Assembly (NCBI GenBank): GCA_963752225.1
Contig: CAVVXS010000009.1
Location: 372,001 to 436,000, forward strand
Source: JBBROS01 sp963752225
GTDB lineage: Bacteria > Pseudomonadota > Alphaproteobacteria > Acetobacterales > Acetobacteraceae
Length of the DNA: 64,000 nucleotides
Reading direction: 5' to 3'
Shown here: positions 1-8,595 of the stretch, one piece after another
Layout of the letters: each line of letters opens with the position of its first letter
Numbering within the stretch: position 1 is the stretch's first letter
Translations under genes and position numbers: made by a program
Notes under the pieces: generated by a model
Database searches by the model: none
Seen by the model: the letters and a program-made list of their open reading frames with translations, nothing else
Told to the model about the DNA's origin: nothing

Positions 1-43
1 CGGCGCCGGTCACGAGAGCCACGCGCTTACCGGCGGTCGGCAT
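1..43 (-). CDS. Short-chain dehydrogenase, N-terminal fragment cut by the window edge
   Basis: The ATG at 43 reads leftward MPTAGKRVALVTGA and runs off the window. The RVALVTGA stretch is the first beta strand and the start of the TGxxxGxG NAD(P)-binding motif of classical SDRs. Only 14 residues are visible, so substrate and function cannot be given. It lies in the same direction as the HU gene to its right, separated by about 180 bases. Confidence 0.55.
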   Translation of the reverse strand, partial: MPTAGKRVALVTGA

Positions 44-178
44 GAGCCGGCTCCCTGCGGGCGCCGCTACGCCGCACGGGCGGATCGGTCGAGATTACGA
101 TCGCTTGCAAGATGGTCACCTGCCATCATCGCGGGAACGGCAGAAGAAGTTCATTGTCGGTCAATATCGACCATAATC

Positions 179-203
179 GGCACGCGGCCCCTCCCCGCGT
201 GCC
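179..203. terminator. Stem-loop downstream of the HU gene
   Basis: A perfect 9-bp stem (GGCACGCGG at 179-187 pairs with CCGCGTGCC at 195-203) with a 7-base loop lies 20 bases past the HU stop codon. No T-run follows on the minus strand, so it may be a weak terminator or a 3' stabilising hairpin. Confidence 0.45.
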
Positions 204-222
204 GCCCGCTTCCCCTTTCGGA

Positions 223-537
223 TTACTTCTTAGCCTTGCCCTTGGGCTTGCCGGCGGCTTCGGCCGGGTTGAGCGCGTCCTTCAGTTGCTTTGCCGGCGA
301 GAACGCAAGCTTCTTCGATGCGGCAATCTGGATCGTCTCACCGGTGGCCGGGTTGCGGCCGGTCCGCGCCTCGCGAGCCGCCACCTTGAACTTGCCGAAA
401 CCGGGGATCGAGACTTCGTCGCCCTTCACGGCCAATTCGCGCATCGCCTCGAACACGGCCTCAACGACCTGTTTGGCCGTATTCTTTGGCATATCGTGCT
501 TGGAAGCGATGTGGTCAGCCATCTCTGTCACGTTCAT
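223..537 (-). CDS. HU-family DNA-binding protein
   Basis: Histone-like nucleoid protein that binds and bends DNA as a dimer. The 104-residue product has the HU/IHF fold signature: GFGKF near residues 47-51 and the beta-arm sequence RTGRNPATGE near 58-67. The Lys-rich tail (KPKGKAKK) is longer than in the standard 90-residue HU and resembles the extended tails of some alphaproteobacterial HUs. The start at 537 is chosen because AAAGGA lies at ribosome-binding distance; an upstream ATG at 570 would add 11 residues foreign to the family. The gene is monocistronic. HU against IHF-alpha/beta cannot be fully resolved by eye, but HU fits best. Confidence 0.93.
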   Translation of the reverse strand: MNVTEMADHIASKHDMPKNTAKQVVEAVFEAMRELAVKGDEVSIPGFGKFKVAAREARTGRNPATGETIQIAASKKLAFSPAKQLKDALNPAEAAGKPKGKAKK

Positions 538-579
538 CAGTCGTCCTTTCCTCGATTCGCCGAGCCGCACCTAACCCGA

Positions 580-608
580 ATGCAAAGCGCGTGTCACCAT
601 GCGGTCAA
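580..608 (-). promoter_or_regulatory. Candidate sigma-70-like promoter of the HU gene
   Basis: On the minus strand TTGACC (603-608) and TTGCAT (580-585) are separated by 17 bases, about 40 bases upstream of the chosen HU start. The -35 is near consensus and the -10 is weak. This is pattern recognition only. Confidence 0.35.
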
Positions 609-802
609 GCCGTAATCGCTTTTGCGCTGCGATATGGACCGTTTGGCCAATGACCCAGCGCAAACGCCTGTAGTGTATCGATCCCGTCTTGGCTAGATCA
701 TCGCTCGACCAGGACAACGACCGGAGACTGCCGGCCCTGCGCGCCGCCCTATCTAGTCTCCGAAACGAGACGATCCCCGCCGGAGCCACTGCTTTGAACC
801 CC

Positions 803-1600
803 ATGACTCTTTCCGGTCGCACCGCCATCGTCACCGGCGCCGCCCGCGGCATCGGCGGCGCCATCGCCCGGCTGTTCGCCGCCCACGGCGCCACCCTCGT
901 GCTCGCCGACCTCGAATCGGACGCCGTCGCCGCCGTGGCGCGGCAGCTCGGACCGGCGCATCAATCGTTGCGCGCCGACATCGCCGACCCGGCCGACGCC
1001 GAGGCGCTGGCCGAGCGCGCGATGGCCGCCACCGGCCGGCTCGACATCCTGGTCAACAATGCCGGGCTCGGCCTCGACAAGCCGTTCATGGACACGACGC
1101 CGGCCGACCTCGACCGGGTCATGCGCGTCAACGTTGCCGGCACGCTGCTGTGCAGCCAGGCGGCGCTGCGCCGGATGCTCCCGGCCGGCTATGGCCGGAT
1201 CGTCAGCATCGCCTCGATCTCCGGTGGCCGCGGCAACATCGGCCGCGCCGCCTATGGCGCCAGCAAGGCGGCGGTCGAGCTGCTGACCCGGGTCATGACC
1301 GCCGAACTCGCCGCCCCCAACATCACCTTCAACGCGATTGCCCCGGGCGCGGTCGAGACCGAGATGGCGGCGCGGATCCACACCCCGGCCACCCGCCGCG
1401 CCTTCCACGAGCGCACGCCGCAAGGGCGTTACGGCACGCCCGAGGAGGTCGCCGCCGCCGCGCTGTTCCTGTGCAGCGAGGCCGCCAGCTATGTGTGCGG
1501 CCATACCCTCAACGTCGATGGCGGGTTCAGCAGCGCCGGGCTGCTGCCTCCGCGCCCGCACAGCCCGGCCGCCGCGGCCAGCCCGGACGGCGCGCCATGA
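803..1600 (+). CDS. SDR-family NAD(P)-dependent oxidoreductase
   Basis: Classical short-chain dehydrogenase of 265 residues, reducing or oxidising an unknown alcohol/ketone in the cytoplasm. TGAARGIG lies at residues 11-18, NNAG at 85-88, the catalytic Ser near 138-140 and YxxxK at Tyr151/Lys155; the C-terminus carries the NVDGGF loop. The ATG at 803 is preferred over a TTG at 794 and over far-upstream codons with no family similarity. Its TGA overlaps the ATG of the following CoA-transferase (ATGA at 1597-1600), so the two are probably made together and may act on an acyl-CoA or hydroxyacid. FabG-like or 3-hydroxyacyl-CoA dehydrogenase are possible; the substrate is unknown. Confidence 0.88.
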   Translation: MTLSGRTAIVTGAARGIGGAIARLFAAHGATLVLADLESDAVAAVARQLGPAHQSLRADIADPADAEALAERAMAATGRLDILVNNAGLGLDKPFMDTTPADLDRVMRVNVAGTLLCSQAALRRMLPAGYGRIVSIASISGGRGNIGRAAYGASKAAVELLTRVMTAELAAPNITFNAIAPGAVETEMAARIHTPATRRAFHERTPQGRYGTPEEVAAAALFLCSEAASYVCGHTLNVDGGFSSAGLLPPRPHSPAAAASPDGAP

Positions 1601-2838
1601 GCCGCCCAGCTGAGGGCCGCACCGCCCTCGCGCACCTCAAGATCCTCGACCTGTCCCGCATTCTCGCCGGCCCCTGGGCGGCCCAGCTGCTCGGCGATTA
1701 CGGCGCCGAGGTGGTGAAGGTCGAACGCCCCGGCACCGGTGACGACACTCGCGGCTGGGGCCCGCCCTGGACTCCGGACGCGGCCGGCGCCCCCACCGAC
1801 GACGCCGCCTATTTCCTGTGCGCCAACCGCAACAAGCGCAGCGTCACGATCGACTTCACCAAGCCGGCCGGCCAGGACCTGATCCACCGCCTCGCCGCCG
1901 GCAGCGACGTCGTCATCGAGAACTTCAAGGTCGGCGGCCTCAAACCGTACCGGCTCGACTACGACAGCTTGCGCGCGGTCAATCCCCGGCTGGTGTATTG
2001 CTCCATCACCGGCTTCGGCCAGACCGGCCCCTACGCGCCCCGGGCCGGCTACGACTTCCTGATCCAGGGCATGGGCGGCCTGATGTCGATCACCGGCCGC
2101 AGCGACGCCGAGCCCGGCGCCGGGCCGCAGAAGGTCGGCGTGGCGCTGACGGACGTGCTGACCGGCCTTTACGCGACCACCGCCATCCTGGCCGCCATCG
2201 CGCATCGCGACCGCACCGGCGAGGGCCAGCACATCGACGTCGCCCTGCTCGATGTGCAGGTCGCAAGCCTGGCCAACCAGGCCCTGAACTATCTCACCAC
2301 AGGCATGCCGCCGGTCAGGATGGGCAATGCCCACCCCTCCATCGTGCCCTACCAGGACTTCCCCACCGCCGATGGCGCCATGATCATCGCGGTCGGCAAC
2401 GACACCCAGTTCGCTCGCCTCGCCGCCACCGCCGGGCACCCCGAATGGGCGGCCGACCGGCGTTTTGCCACCAACCGCGCCCGGGTCGCCCACCGGGACG
2501 ACTTCGTCGCCGCCTTCACGCCGGTGGCGCGCAGCCGCACGACCGCGGCCTGGGTCGCCGACCTCGAGAGCGCCGGCGTGCCGTGCGGGCCGATCAACGA
2601 CTTGGGCGAGGTGTTCGCCGACCCGCAGATCCAGGCGCGCGGGATGCGCATCGCCATGCCCCACGCCGCCGGCGCCGACGTAGCCCTGGTCGCCAACCCC
2701 GTGCGCCTCTCCGCAACCCCCACCAGCTATCGCCACGCCCCGCCCTTGCTGGGCGCCGACACCGAGGCGGTGCTGACCGAACGGCTGGGGCTGACGGCTG
2801 CGGAGATCGAGCGGCTGCGGCAGGCGGCGCTGATCTGA
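1597..2838 (+). CDS. CaiB/BaiF (class III) CoA-transferase
   Basis: Family III CoA-transferase of 413 residues that moves CoA between organic acids through an aspartyl-CoA anhydride. Visible signatures are the N-terminal LDLSRILAGPWAAQLLGDYGAEV stretch (about residues 17-39, quoted in part), NRNKRS near 77-82 and the ALTDVLTGLYA segment, where Asp186 is the likely nucleophile. Length is normal. It is translationally coupled to the SDR gene by an ATGA overlap. It ends 3 bases from the stop of the convergent DUF1684 gene, leaving no room for an intergenic terminator. The acid substrate (mesaconate-, malate- or formyl-type) cannot be read from sequence. Confidence 0.92.
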   Translation: MSRPAEGRTALAHLKILDLSRILAGPWAAQLLGDYGAEVVKVERPGTGDDTRGWGPPWTPDAAGAPTDDAAYFLCANRNKRSVTIDFTKPAGQDLIHRLAAGSDVVIENFKVGGLKPYRLDYDSLRAVNPRLVYCSITGFGQTGPYAPRAGYDFLIQGMGGLMSITGRSDAEPGAGPQKVGVALTDVLTGLYATTAILAAIAHRDRTGEGQHIDVALLDVQVASLANQALNYLTTGMPPVRMGNAHPSIVPYQDFPTADGAMIIAVGNDTQFARLAATAGHPEWAADRRFATNRARVAHRDDFVAAFTPVARSRTTAAWVADLESAGVPCGPINDLGEVFADPQIQARGMRIAMPHAAGADVALVANPVRLSATPTSYRHAPPLLGADTEAVLTERLGLTAAEIERLRQAALI

Positions 2839-2841
2839 GGC

Positions 2842-3435
2842 TTACGGCTCCACCCGCTCGCCGGCCCGCACCGCAACCGGCAGCCGGTTTTGCGGCGGCG
2901 ACAGCGGGCATACGTAGCGGATCGAGTAGGCGCAGGACGGGTTGTAGGCGAAGTTGAAGTCCAGCACCGTCCGCCCCTCTTCCGAGCCCAGGTCGGCGCT
3001 TTTTATGGTGTCGAGCAGGTAACGGCCGCCGCCATAGGTTTCCGCGCCGCTGGTCGCGTCGGCGAAGGGCAGGAACACCCCGCCGCAATACCCCTGCATC
3101 CAATACAGCGTCAGCTCCCCGCCCAGCCGTCCCGCCAGCCCGACCGTGCGCCCGAACGGACGCAGCCGCACCTGGCCGTCATCGCCGGCCGGCAGGTCGA
3201 GCGGCTCGCCCTCGGCCGCCGCCACCTCCACCAGGAAGCGCATGGCCGGATCGTAGTCGAAGAACGGCAAGCCCTCGAAATCCGCGGTGGCGTCCAGCGG
3301 CGACTGCGTGTGGGTGCGATAGAGCCGGTCGCGCACGCGGCGCCAATGCACCCAGGCAGCGGCGGGGTCGGGTTCGGCCCGCACCTGCGCGTAAAGGTCG
3401 GCGACCTGCCGCCGCCAGTCCCACAGCGTCTGCAA
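2842..3435 (-). CDS. DUF1684 family protein
   Basis: About 197 residues with the DUF1684 hallmarks: GGGRYLLDT, then TVLDFNFAYNPSCAYS and the C-terminal CPLSPPQNRLPVAVRAGE. Function is unknown; the family is widespread in bacteria. No ATG fits. The TTG at 3435 has GGGAGG about 8 bases upstream and follows the tyrA stop by about 20 bases, so it is the preferred start. It is the last gene of the chorismate mutase-hisC-tyrA operon, though nothing in the sequence ties it to aromatic amino acid synthesis. Confidence 0.82.
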   Translation of the reverse strand: MQTLWDWRRQVADLYAQVRAEPDPAAAWVHWRRVRDRLYRTHTQSPLDATADFEGLPFFDYDPAMRFLVEVAAAEGEPLDLPAGDDGQVRLRPFGRTVGLAGRLGGELTLYWMQGYCGGVFLPFADATSGAETYGGGRYLLDTIKSADLGSEEGRTVLDFNFAYNPSCAYSIRYVCPLSPPQNRLPVAVRAGERVEP

Positions 3436-3455
3436 CAGCCTTGCCTCCCGGCCTT

Positions 3456-4370
3456 CTACGCCTGGTTCAACGCGATCAGCCCGCGGCGGATAGCCCGGCC
3501 GCGCTCGATCTTGTCCTCGATATATGCGGCGTCGCCCCAACGCACCGCCCGCCCCATCGCCTGCGCGTCCTCGGTGAACCGCGCCAGCATCTCCAGCAGC
3601 GCCTCGCGGTTGTTCAGGAACACGTCGCGCCACATCACCGGATCGCTGGCGGCGATGCGGGTGAAGTCGCGGAACCCGGCCGCGGCGTATTTCAGCACCT
3701 CGCTGCGGGTCGCCTCGCCGCTGTCCACCGCCTCGGGTTGCCGCGACAGGTCGTCGGCGGTGCCGCAAATGGTGAACGCCAGCAGATGCGGCAGGTGGCT
3801 GACGATCGCCACCACCCGGTCGTGGTGCGCCGGCTCCATCGTGTCGATCATGCTGCCGCACCGCCGCCACAACTCGCTGACCCGCTCGACCGCGGCGGCG
3901 TCGGACCCCGGCAACGGCGTCAGCAAGGTCCAGCGGCCCTCGAACAAGGTCGTGAAGCCGCTGTCCGGACCCGAGTACTCGGTGCCCGCCATCGGATGCG
4001 CCGGCACGAAGTGCACGCCTTTGGGCAGCAAGGGCGCCACGTCGCGGATCACCGACATCTTCGTGCTGCCGACGTCGGTCACGATGCAGCCGGGCGCGAG
4101 GTGTGGCCCGATCGCGGCGGCGAGGTCGGCGAAGGCGCCCACCGGCGCGCACAGCATCACCCCGTCCGCGCCGGCAACCGCTTCGGCCGGGTCGAGCGCC
4201 ACGCGGTCGGCAATGCCCAGCTCCATAACCCGGTCGAGCGTCCGCTGCGTTCGGGCATTGACCACCAGCTCGCCGGCCAAGTCGCCGCGCTGCTTGGCGA
4301 TCCGCGCCACCGAGCTGCCGATCAGCCCCACCCCGAGCAGCGCCAGCCGCCGGAACAGCGGCTCGCTCAT
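3456..4370 (-). CDS. tyrA: Prephenate/arogenate dehydrogenase
   Basis: Makes 4-hydroxyphenylpyruvate (or tyrosine from arogenate) by NAD(P)-dependent oxidative decarboxylation. The 304-residue product has the Rossmann motif GVGLIGSS (13-20), TDVGSTK near 95-101 and the substrate-site stretch HPMAGTEYSG, all typical of stand-alone TyrA/TyrC dehydrogenases. No fused chorismate mutase and no ACT domain are visible. It starts inside the hisC stop (ATGA at 4367-4370), and chorismate mutase lies upstream of hisC, so one operon encodes consecutive steps of tyrosine/phenylalanine formation. Prephenate against arogenate preference is undetermined. Confidence 0.93.
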   Translation of the reverse strand: MSEPLFRRLALLGVGLIGSSVARIAKQRGDLAGELVVNARTQRTLDRVMELGIADRVALDPAEAVAGADGVMLCAPVGAFADLAAAIGPHLAPGCIVTDVGSTKMSVIRDVAPLLPKGVHFVPAHPMAGTEYSGPDSGFTTLFEGRWTLLTPLPGSDAAAVERVSELWRRCGSMIDTMEPAHHDRVVAIVSHLPHLLAFTICGTADDLSRQPEAVDSGEATRSEVLKYAAAGFRDFTRIAASDPVMWRDVFLNNREALLEMLARFTEDAQAMGRAVRWGDAAYIEDKIERGRAIRRGLIALNQA

Positions 4371-5446
4371 GACGGCGTGGACAGCACGTCCGCGACCAGC
4401 CGGCACTCCTCCTCGGTGCCGATCGACACCCGCAGGCAGTGCGGCAGGTCGTAGGACCCCATCTTGCGGATCACGACGCCGCGGGCCTTGAGCCGCAGGT
4501 CCGCCGCATCGGCCGCCTCGGCGGCGCCGAAATCCACCAGCAGGAAGTTCCCCTCGCTCGGCCAGACCTTGAGCCCGGCCGCCGTCAACGCCTCGGCCAG
4601 CCAGGTCCGCCAGCGCGTATTGTGCGCCCGCCCGGCCTCGACCCAGCCGGGCTCGGCCAGCGCCGCGATCGCCGCCGCCTGCGCGGCCAGGCCGACGTTG
4701 AACGGCGCCCGCACCCGGTTGAGCACGTCCACCACGTTGGCCGGCGCATAGCACCAGCCGATCCGCGACCCGCCGAGGCCGAAGATCTTGCTGAATGTCC
4801 GCGTCATGACCGTGTTGTCGCCCGCGTCCACCAACGCGACGCCCGGATCGTAATCCGCCCGCTCCACGTACTCGGCATAGGCCGCGTCCAGCACCAGCAG
4901 CACTTCAGGCGGCAGCCCGGCGCGCAGCCGCCGCAACTCGGCCGCGGGCAGGCAGCTGCCAGTCGGGTTGTTGGGGTTGGCCAGGAACACCAGCCGGGTC
5001 GCCCCGCTGACGGCCGCCAGCATCGCGTCCACGTCGGCGGTCAGCGCCCGCTCCGGGGTCTTCACGATGCGGCAACCGGCATAGGTGCCGGCGATGCCGT
5101 AGATGCTGAACCCGTGCCGGCTCATGATGAGTTCAGTGCCCGGGCCGCCGTACGCGAGACAAAGCTGGTAGATCAGGTCGTCCGACCCGGCGCCGCACAC
5201 GATTCGCGCCGGATCCAGCTCGAACTTCGCCCCGATCGCCTGCCGCAGCGCCAACGCGCCGCCATCCGGGTAGCGGTGCTGCTCGCCGGCCAGCGCCTCG
5301 GCCGCGCGCTTGGCCCCGGGCGGCACCCCGAACGCGCCTTCGTTGGACGACAGCTTGATCGTGCGGTTCTGCCCCGGCGCCTTGCTTTCGCCGCCGACAT
5401 AAGGCTCGATCCGGAGGATCTCCGGCCGCGGACGCGGGCCGGTCAC
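4367..5446 (-). CDS. hisC: Histidinol-phosphate/aromatic aminotransferase
   Basis: PLP-dependent class I/II aminotransferase of 359 residues. NPNNPTG lies at 157-163, DAAYAEY near 187-193 and the PLP lysine at Lys220 in TFSKIFGLGGSRIGW. It aligns with HisC2-type enzymes, which in Rhodospirillales often sit with tyrA and accept histidinol-phosphate and aromatic keto acids. The GTG start at 5446 overlaps the stop of the upstream gene (GTGA), and its own TGA overlaps tyrA. The context argues for at least a part-time role transaminating prephenate or phenylpyruvate-type acids; a second hisC elsewhere in the genome would support this. Confidence 0.92.
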   Translation of the reverse strand: MTGPRPRPEILRIEPYVGGESKAPGQNRTIKLSSNEGAFGVPPGAKRAAEALAGEQHRYPDGGALALRQAIGAKFELDPARIVCGAGSDDLIYQLCLAYGGPGTELIMSRHGFSIYGIAGTYAGCRIVKTPERALTADVDAMLAAVSGATRLVFLANPNNPTGSCLPAAELRRLRAGLPPEVLLVLDAAYAEYVERADYDPGVALVDAGDNTVMTRTFSKIFGLGGSRIGWCYAPANVVDVLNRVRAPFNVGLAAQAAAIAALAEPGWVEAGRAHNTRWRTWLAEALTAAGLKVWPSEGNFLLVDFGAAEAADAADLRLKARGVVIRKMGSYDLPHCLRVSIGTEEECRLVADVLSTPS

Positions 5447-6306
5447 GACGCGCCCCCGACCGGCACGGCGTAGGCGCCCACCAGCACTGCGCCCGGCAGC
5501 GCCGCCAGCCGCGGGTCGCCGTCGGCGACGAACCCCGCCACGTCCGCCAGCGCCTCCCTGCCGCGCGTGACGACGGACCCCGGCTCGAAACCGGCCCGCT
5601 CCAGCTCGGCCCGCCATCGCGCCTCGCCGCCCCCGGGCCTCGCCGCGAGGCCCAGCAGCGACCGGTCGGCGCCGCTCGGGTCGGGCGGCGCCACGCTGGC
5701 GACGAACGCCTCGACATGCGCGGCCCCTTCCGGCCGCGGCGCCCAGAACGGCAGCCGGGCCACCACGTGCACGCGCGCCCCCGCCGGGTCGAACAGCGCC
5801 GGCCACCAGGGCCGCTCCTCGTCCTGCTGCGGCACCGGCAACACCGCGGCGACCGCGACCCCGTCGCGCAGCTCGCGGATGGCGACGGCGTCGTCCGTGG
5901 CCCGGTGCACCGGCACGAGCGCGCCGAAATGCTCCCGCGCCACCGCGATCGCCGCATCGCCGCCGACGGCGATCCGCAACGGCCGCTGCAGCGCCGTCAT
6001 GCCGCAGATCAGCTCGCGCCACAGGCACACCAGGCTGGCGGGCGGAAACGGGCCGCGGTGGCGGGCCAGCAGCCGCCGGACGATCACCGCCTCGCGCCCG
6101 GGCCGCAGCGGCACCGGGCCCTTCACGCCGAGAGCGCCGACCTGCGTCACCACTTCGGCCCGGCGCATCAGCAGGTCGTGCATCGCATCGTCGATCCGGT
6201 CGAGCTCCTGGCGCAAGTCCGCCAAGGTGGGCGGCCGGCCAACGGCGGCATCGGGCTTGTCCACGGCAGGCTGCAGGGTCGACGACATGGCGGGGCGATC
6301 ACTCAT
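5443..6306 (-). CDS. Chorismate mutase with degenerate prephenate-dehydratase-like C-terminus
   Basis: The N-terminal part (about residues 28-105) is an AroQ-type chorismate mutase: LADLRQELDRIDDAMHDLLMRR and a downstream VCLWRELICGMTALQ helix. Residues about 107-287 (starting RPLRIAVGGDAAIAVAREHFG) echo the periplasmic-binding-like fold of prephenate dehydratase, but the conserved TRF-type catalytic motif and a clear ACT regulatory motif are not seen. The enzyme therefore probably converts chorismate to prephenate, and the C-terminus may be regulatory or structural. The start at 6306 is a choice among several ATGs (6345, 6306, 6288) without a clear ribosome-binding site. First gene of the hisC-tyrA operon, divergent from metX. 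Confidence 0.78.
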   Translation of the reverse strand: MSDRPAMSSTLQPAVDKPDAAVGRPPTLADLRQELDRIDDAMHDLLMRRAEVVTQVGALGVKGPVPLRPGREAVIVRRLLARHRGPFPPASLVCLWRELICGMTALQRPLRIAVGGDAAIAVAREHFGALVPVHRATDDAVAIRELRDGVAVAAVLPVPQQDEERPWWPALFDPAGARVHVVARLPFWAPRPEGAAHVEAFVASVAPPDPSGADRSLLGLAARPGGGEARWRAELERAGFEPGSVVTRGREALADVAGFVADGDPRLAALPGAVLVGAYAVPVGGAS

Positions 6307-6386
6307 GGGAACGGACCGGCGTGAATAGCCGATGCGCAACCCCATGCCTACCACCCGGCGCCCGGCCGCACTATCTGTGTCGGCCC

Positions 6387-7562
6387 ATGGACACCCCGGC
6401 CTCCCCCACCGAGCTGCGTCCGCCCGCGACGTTCCGGCATCAGTCGGTGACGTTCGCCGAGCCGTTCGCGCTGGAGAACGGCGGCAGCCTGCCGGGCATC
6501 ACCGTCGCCTACACCACGGCGGGAACGCTGAACGCCGATCGCAGCAACGCGGTGCTCGTCTGCCACGCGCTGACGGGGGACCAGTACGCCGCCGAGACCC
6601 ACCCGCTGACCGGCAAGCCCGGCTGGTGGAAGGAGGTGGTCGGACCCGGCCGGCCGGTCGACACCGACCGCTTGTTCGTCGTGTGCGCCAACGTGCTGGG
6701 CGGCTGCATGGGCTCGACCGGGCCGCGCGACCCGGGCCCGGGCGGCGAGCCCTGGGGCATCACCTTCCCGACGGTGACGATCGGCGACATGGTGCGGGCG
6801 CAGAAGCTGCTGATCGACCACCTCCGCATCCCGCGGCTGTTCGCAGCGATCGGCGGCTCGATGGGCGGCATGCAGGTGCTGCAATGGGCAGCAACCTACC
6901 CCGAGCAGGTGTTTGCGGCCGTGCCGATCGCTACCGCCTCGTTCCATTCGGCGCAGAACATCGCCTTCCACGAGGTCGGGCGGCAGGCGATCTTCGCCGA
7001 TCCCGACTTCCAGGCCGGGTTCTATTGGCGCGACGGCCGCATCCCCGCGCGCGGCCTGGCGGTCGCCCGGATGGCGGCGCACATCACCTATCTCAGCGAG
7101 CAGGCGTTGACCCGCAAGTTCGGCCGCCGCATTCGCCAGGCCGGCGACGCGGCACCCAATCCGCTCAACGTCACCCTGTTCGGCGATATGTTCGAGGTGG
7201 AAAGCTACCTGCGGCACCAGGGCAGCACCTTCGTCAACCGGTTCGACGCCAACTCGTACCTGACGATCACCCGGGCGATGGACCTGTTCGATCTCGCCGC
7301 CGACCACGAGGGCGACCTCGCCAACGCGTTCCGCGGCGCGCCGACCCGGTTCTGCATCATCAGCTTCGACAGCGACTGGCTGTTCCCGACCGCGCAGTCG
7401 CGGACCATCGCACGGGCGCTGAACCGGGCCGGCGCGAATGCAAGCTTCGTCGAGATCGCGTCGGACAAGGGCCACGACGCGTTCCTGCTCGACGAGCCGG
7501 ACATGCATCGGACGCTGTCCGGGTTTCTGCGGGGATGCGCCGAACATGCCGGATTAACGTAA
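6387..7562 (+). CDS. metX: Homoserine O-acetyltransferase (MetX type)
   Basis: Alpha/beta-hydrolase-fold acyltransferase that activates homoserine with an acyl-CoA, the first committed step to methionine. Of 391 residues, Ser158 in GGSMGG is the nucleophile, preceded by the family stretch NVLGGCMGSTGP (about 102-113). The Asp lies in SFDSDWLFP and the His in KGHDAFLLD near the C-terminus, completing the triad. The ATG at 6387 gives the family N-terminus. It is followed by metW after a 100-base spacer full of hairpins, the usual metX-metW pairing. Succinyl-CoA use is possible, since MetX specificity is not decided by family alone. Confidence 0.94.
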   Translation: MDTPASPTELRPPATFRHQSVTFAEPFALENGGSLPGITVAYTTAGTLNADRSNAVLVCHALTGDQYAAETHPLTGKPGWWKEVVGPGRPVDTDRLFVVCANVLGGCMGSTGPRDPGPGGEPWGITFPTVTIGDMVRAQKLLIDHLRIPRLFAAIGGSMGGMQVLQWAATYPEQVFAAVPIATASFHSAQNIAFHEVGRQAIFADPDFQAGFYWRDGRIPARGLAVARMAAHITYLSEQALTRKFGRRIRQAGDAAPNPLNVTLFGDMFEVESYLRHQGSTFVNRFDANSYLTITRAMDLFDLAADHEGDLANAFRGAPTRFCIISFDSDWLFPTAQSRTIARALNRAGANASFVEIASDKGHDAFLLDEPDMHRTLSGFLRGCAEHAGLT

Positions 7563-7564
7563 GA

Positions 7565-7647
7565 CTGGGGCCAGCGGCCCCAGACCCGGACCAATGGATT
7601 TCAAAGGCTCCGCCTTTGATGGGGTTCAAAGGGACAACGCCCCTTTG
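7565..7647. repeat. Mosaic intergenic repeat of three stacked hairpins between metX and metW
   Basis: Three inverted repeats lie head to tail: CTGGGGCC-AGC-GGCCCCAG (7565-7583), TCAAAGGC-TCC-GCCTTTGA (7601-7619) and CAAAGGG-7 bases-CCCTTTG (7627-7647). The first two are perfect. The first, with the following ACCCG, recurs exactly at 44339-44362, so this is a dispersed element. It may act as terminator, attenuator or mRNA-stabilising element between the two genes. Confidence 0.75.
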
Positions 7648-7662
7648 CCTTAGGAGTCGCCC

Positions 7663-8292
7663 ATGAAGCTGCCCCCGCGTCCCGCCGCCAACATCCGCTC
7701 CGATCTTGAAATCATGTCGAAGATGATCGCGCCCAACACCCGCGTGCTCGACATCGGCAGCGGCGACGGCTCGCTCATCAGCCACCTATTCCGCACCCAA
7801 GGCTGCGACGCGCGCGGCATCGAGCTCGACATGGCCGAGGTCACCCGAGCCGTCGCCTATGGATTGCCGGTGATGCATGGCGACGCCGACACCGACCTTG
7901 CGCACTACCCCGACGGGCTGTTCGACTACGTCGTGCTGTCCCGCACCCTGCAGGCGGTCGAGCGGCCGCGCGAGGTGCTGCGGCAGATGCTGCGGATCGG
8001 CACCCGCGCGCTCGTCAGCTTCCCCAATTTCGGCCACTGGCGGGTCCGCTGGCAGCTGCTCTGGTCCGGCCGCATGCCGATGACGCCGACCTGGAGCACG
8101 CCCTGGTTCGAAACGCCGAACATCCATCCATGCTCGATCCAGGACTTCTTCGACCTGTGCGCCCGGGAAGGCTACGCGGTCGAACAATGGCTGGCGTTCG
8201 ACGAAGCCGGGCGTACGACGCCTTGGCGCAGCTTCCCGGGCTTGGCGAACCTGTTCGGCGAGCAAGCGTTGTTCCTGCTCAAGCGCGCCTGA
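7663..8292 (+). CDS. metW: Methionine biosynthesis protein MetW
   Basis: A 209-residue class I SAM-dependent methyltransferase-fold protein. VLDIGSGDGSL (about 28-38) is the SAM-binding glycine loop, and the SFPNFGHWRVRWQLLWSGRMP stretch (quoted from the mid-region, partly) is diagnostic of MetW. MetW partners MetX and is needed for or stimulates homoserine acylation in several proteobacteria. AGGAG lies 6 bases before the ATG. The metX-metW order is conserved in alphaproteobacteria. Confidence 0.93.
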   Translation: MKLPPRPAANIRSDLEIMSKMIAPNTRVLDIGSGDGSLISHLFRTQGCDARGIELDMAEVTRAVAYGLPVMHGDADTDLAHYPDGLFDYVVLSRTLQAVERPREVLRQMLRIGTRALVSFPNFGHWRVRWQLLWSGRMPMTPTWSTPWFETPNIHPCSIQDFFDLCAREGYAVEQWLAFDEAGRTTPWRSFPGLANLFGEQALFLLKRA

Positions 8293-8595
8293 GGTCCACG
8301 ACGCTACCGGTCGCGCCGGCGTCTCGTCGCCGGACTGCATCGACGAAGCAGCGGTTCGCCGCACCGCATCACAACCTCGTGCCAGTCAGCAGAAGCGATC
8401 GTTCGGGCTGGAACGAACATTCGCTTTCACCGTAGCATTGTGCGGCGGCCCTATGCCGGTGCCGCGAAGCTCTGGATCTGTCGCATGGATGGAGACTTAC
8501 GGCCGCGCTCCCGCCGGCTGCCCGCCGACCACGACGCCGGCGAGGGTTGGGGCTATTCGAGCCCGATCGGCGCCGATACCGGGTTCCCGCGCGCG
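8293..8595. other. Intergenic region upstream of the efflux operon
   Basis: About 300 bases without a convincing gene, although the emrA reading frame stays open to 8440. It contains the candidate stress-type promoter listed at 8410-8435. No terminator for metW was recognised. Confidence 0.5.
8410..8435 (+). promoter_or_regulatory. Possible EcfG-type general-stress promoter
   Basis: GGAAC (8410-8414), 16 bases, then CGTAG (8431-8435). The alphaproteobacterial EcfG consensus is GGAAC-16/17-CGTT, so the -35 is exact and the -10 deviates in its last base. It faces the efflux operon. Low-confidence pattern match. Confidence 0.3.

Noticed and set aside
6307..6386. SAM-II-type riboswitch ahead of metX
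   Set aside because: The 80-base gap shows no recognisable pseudoknot or conserved SAM-II sequence by eye.
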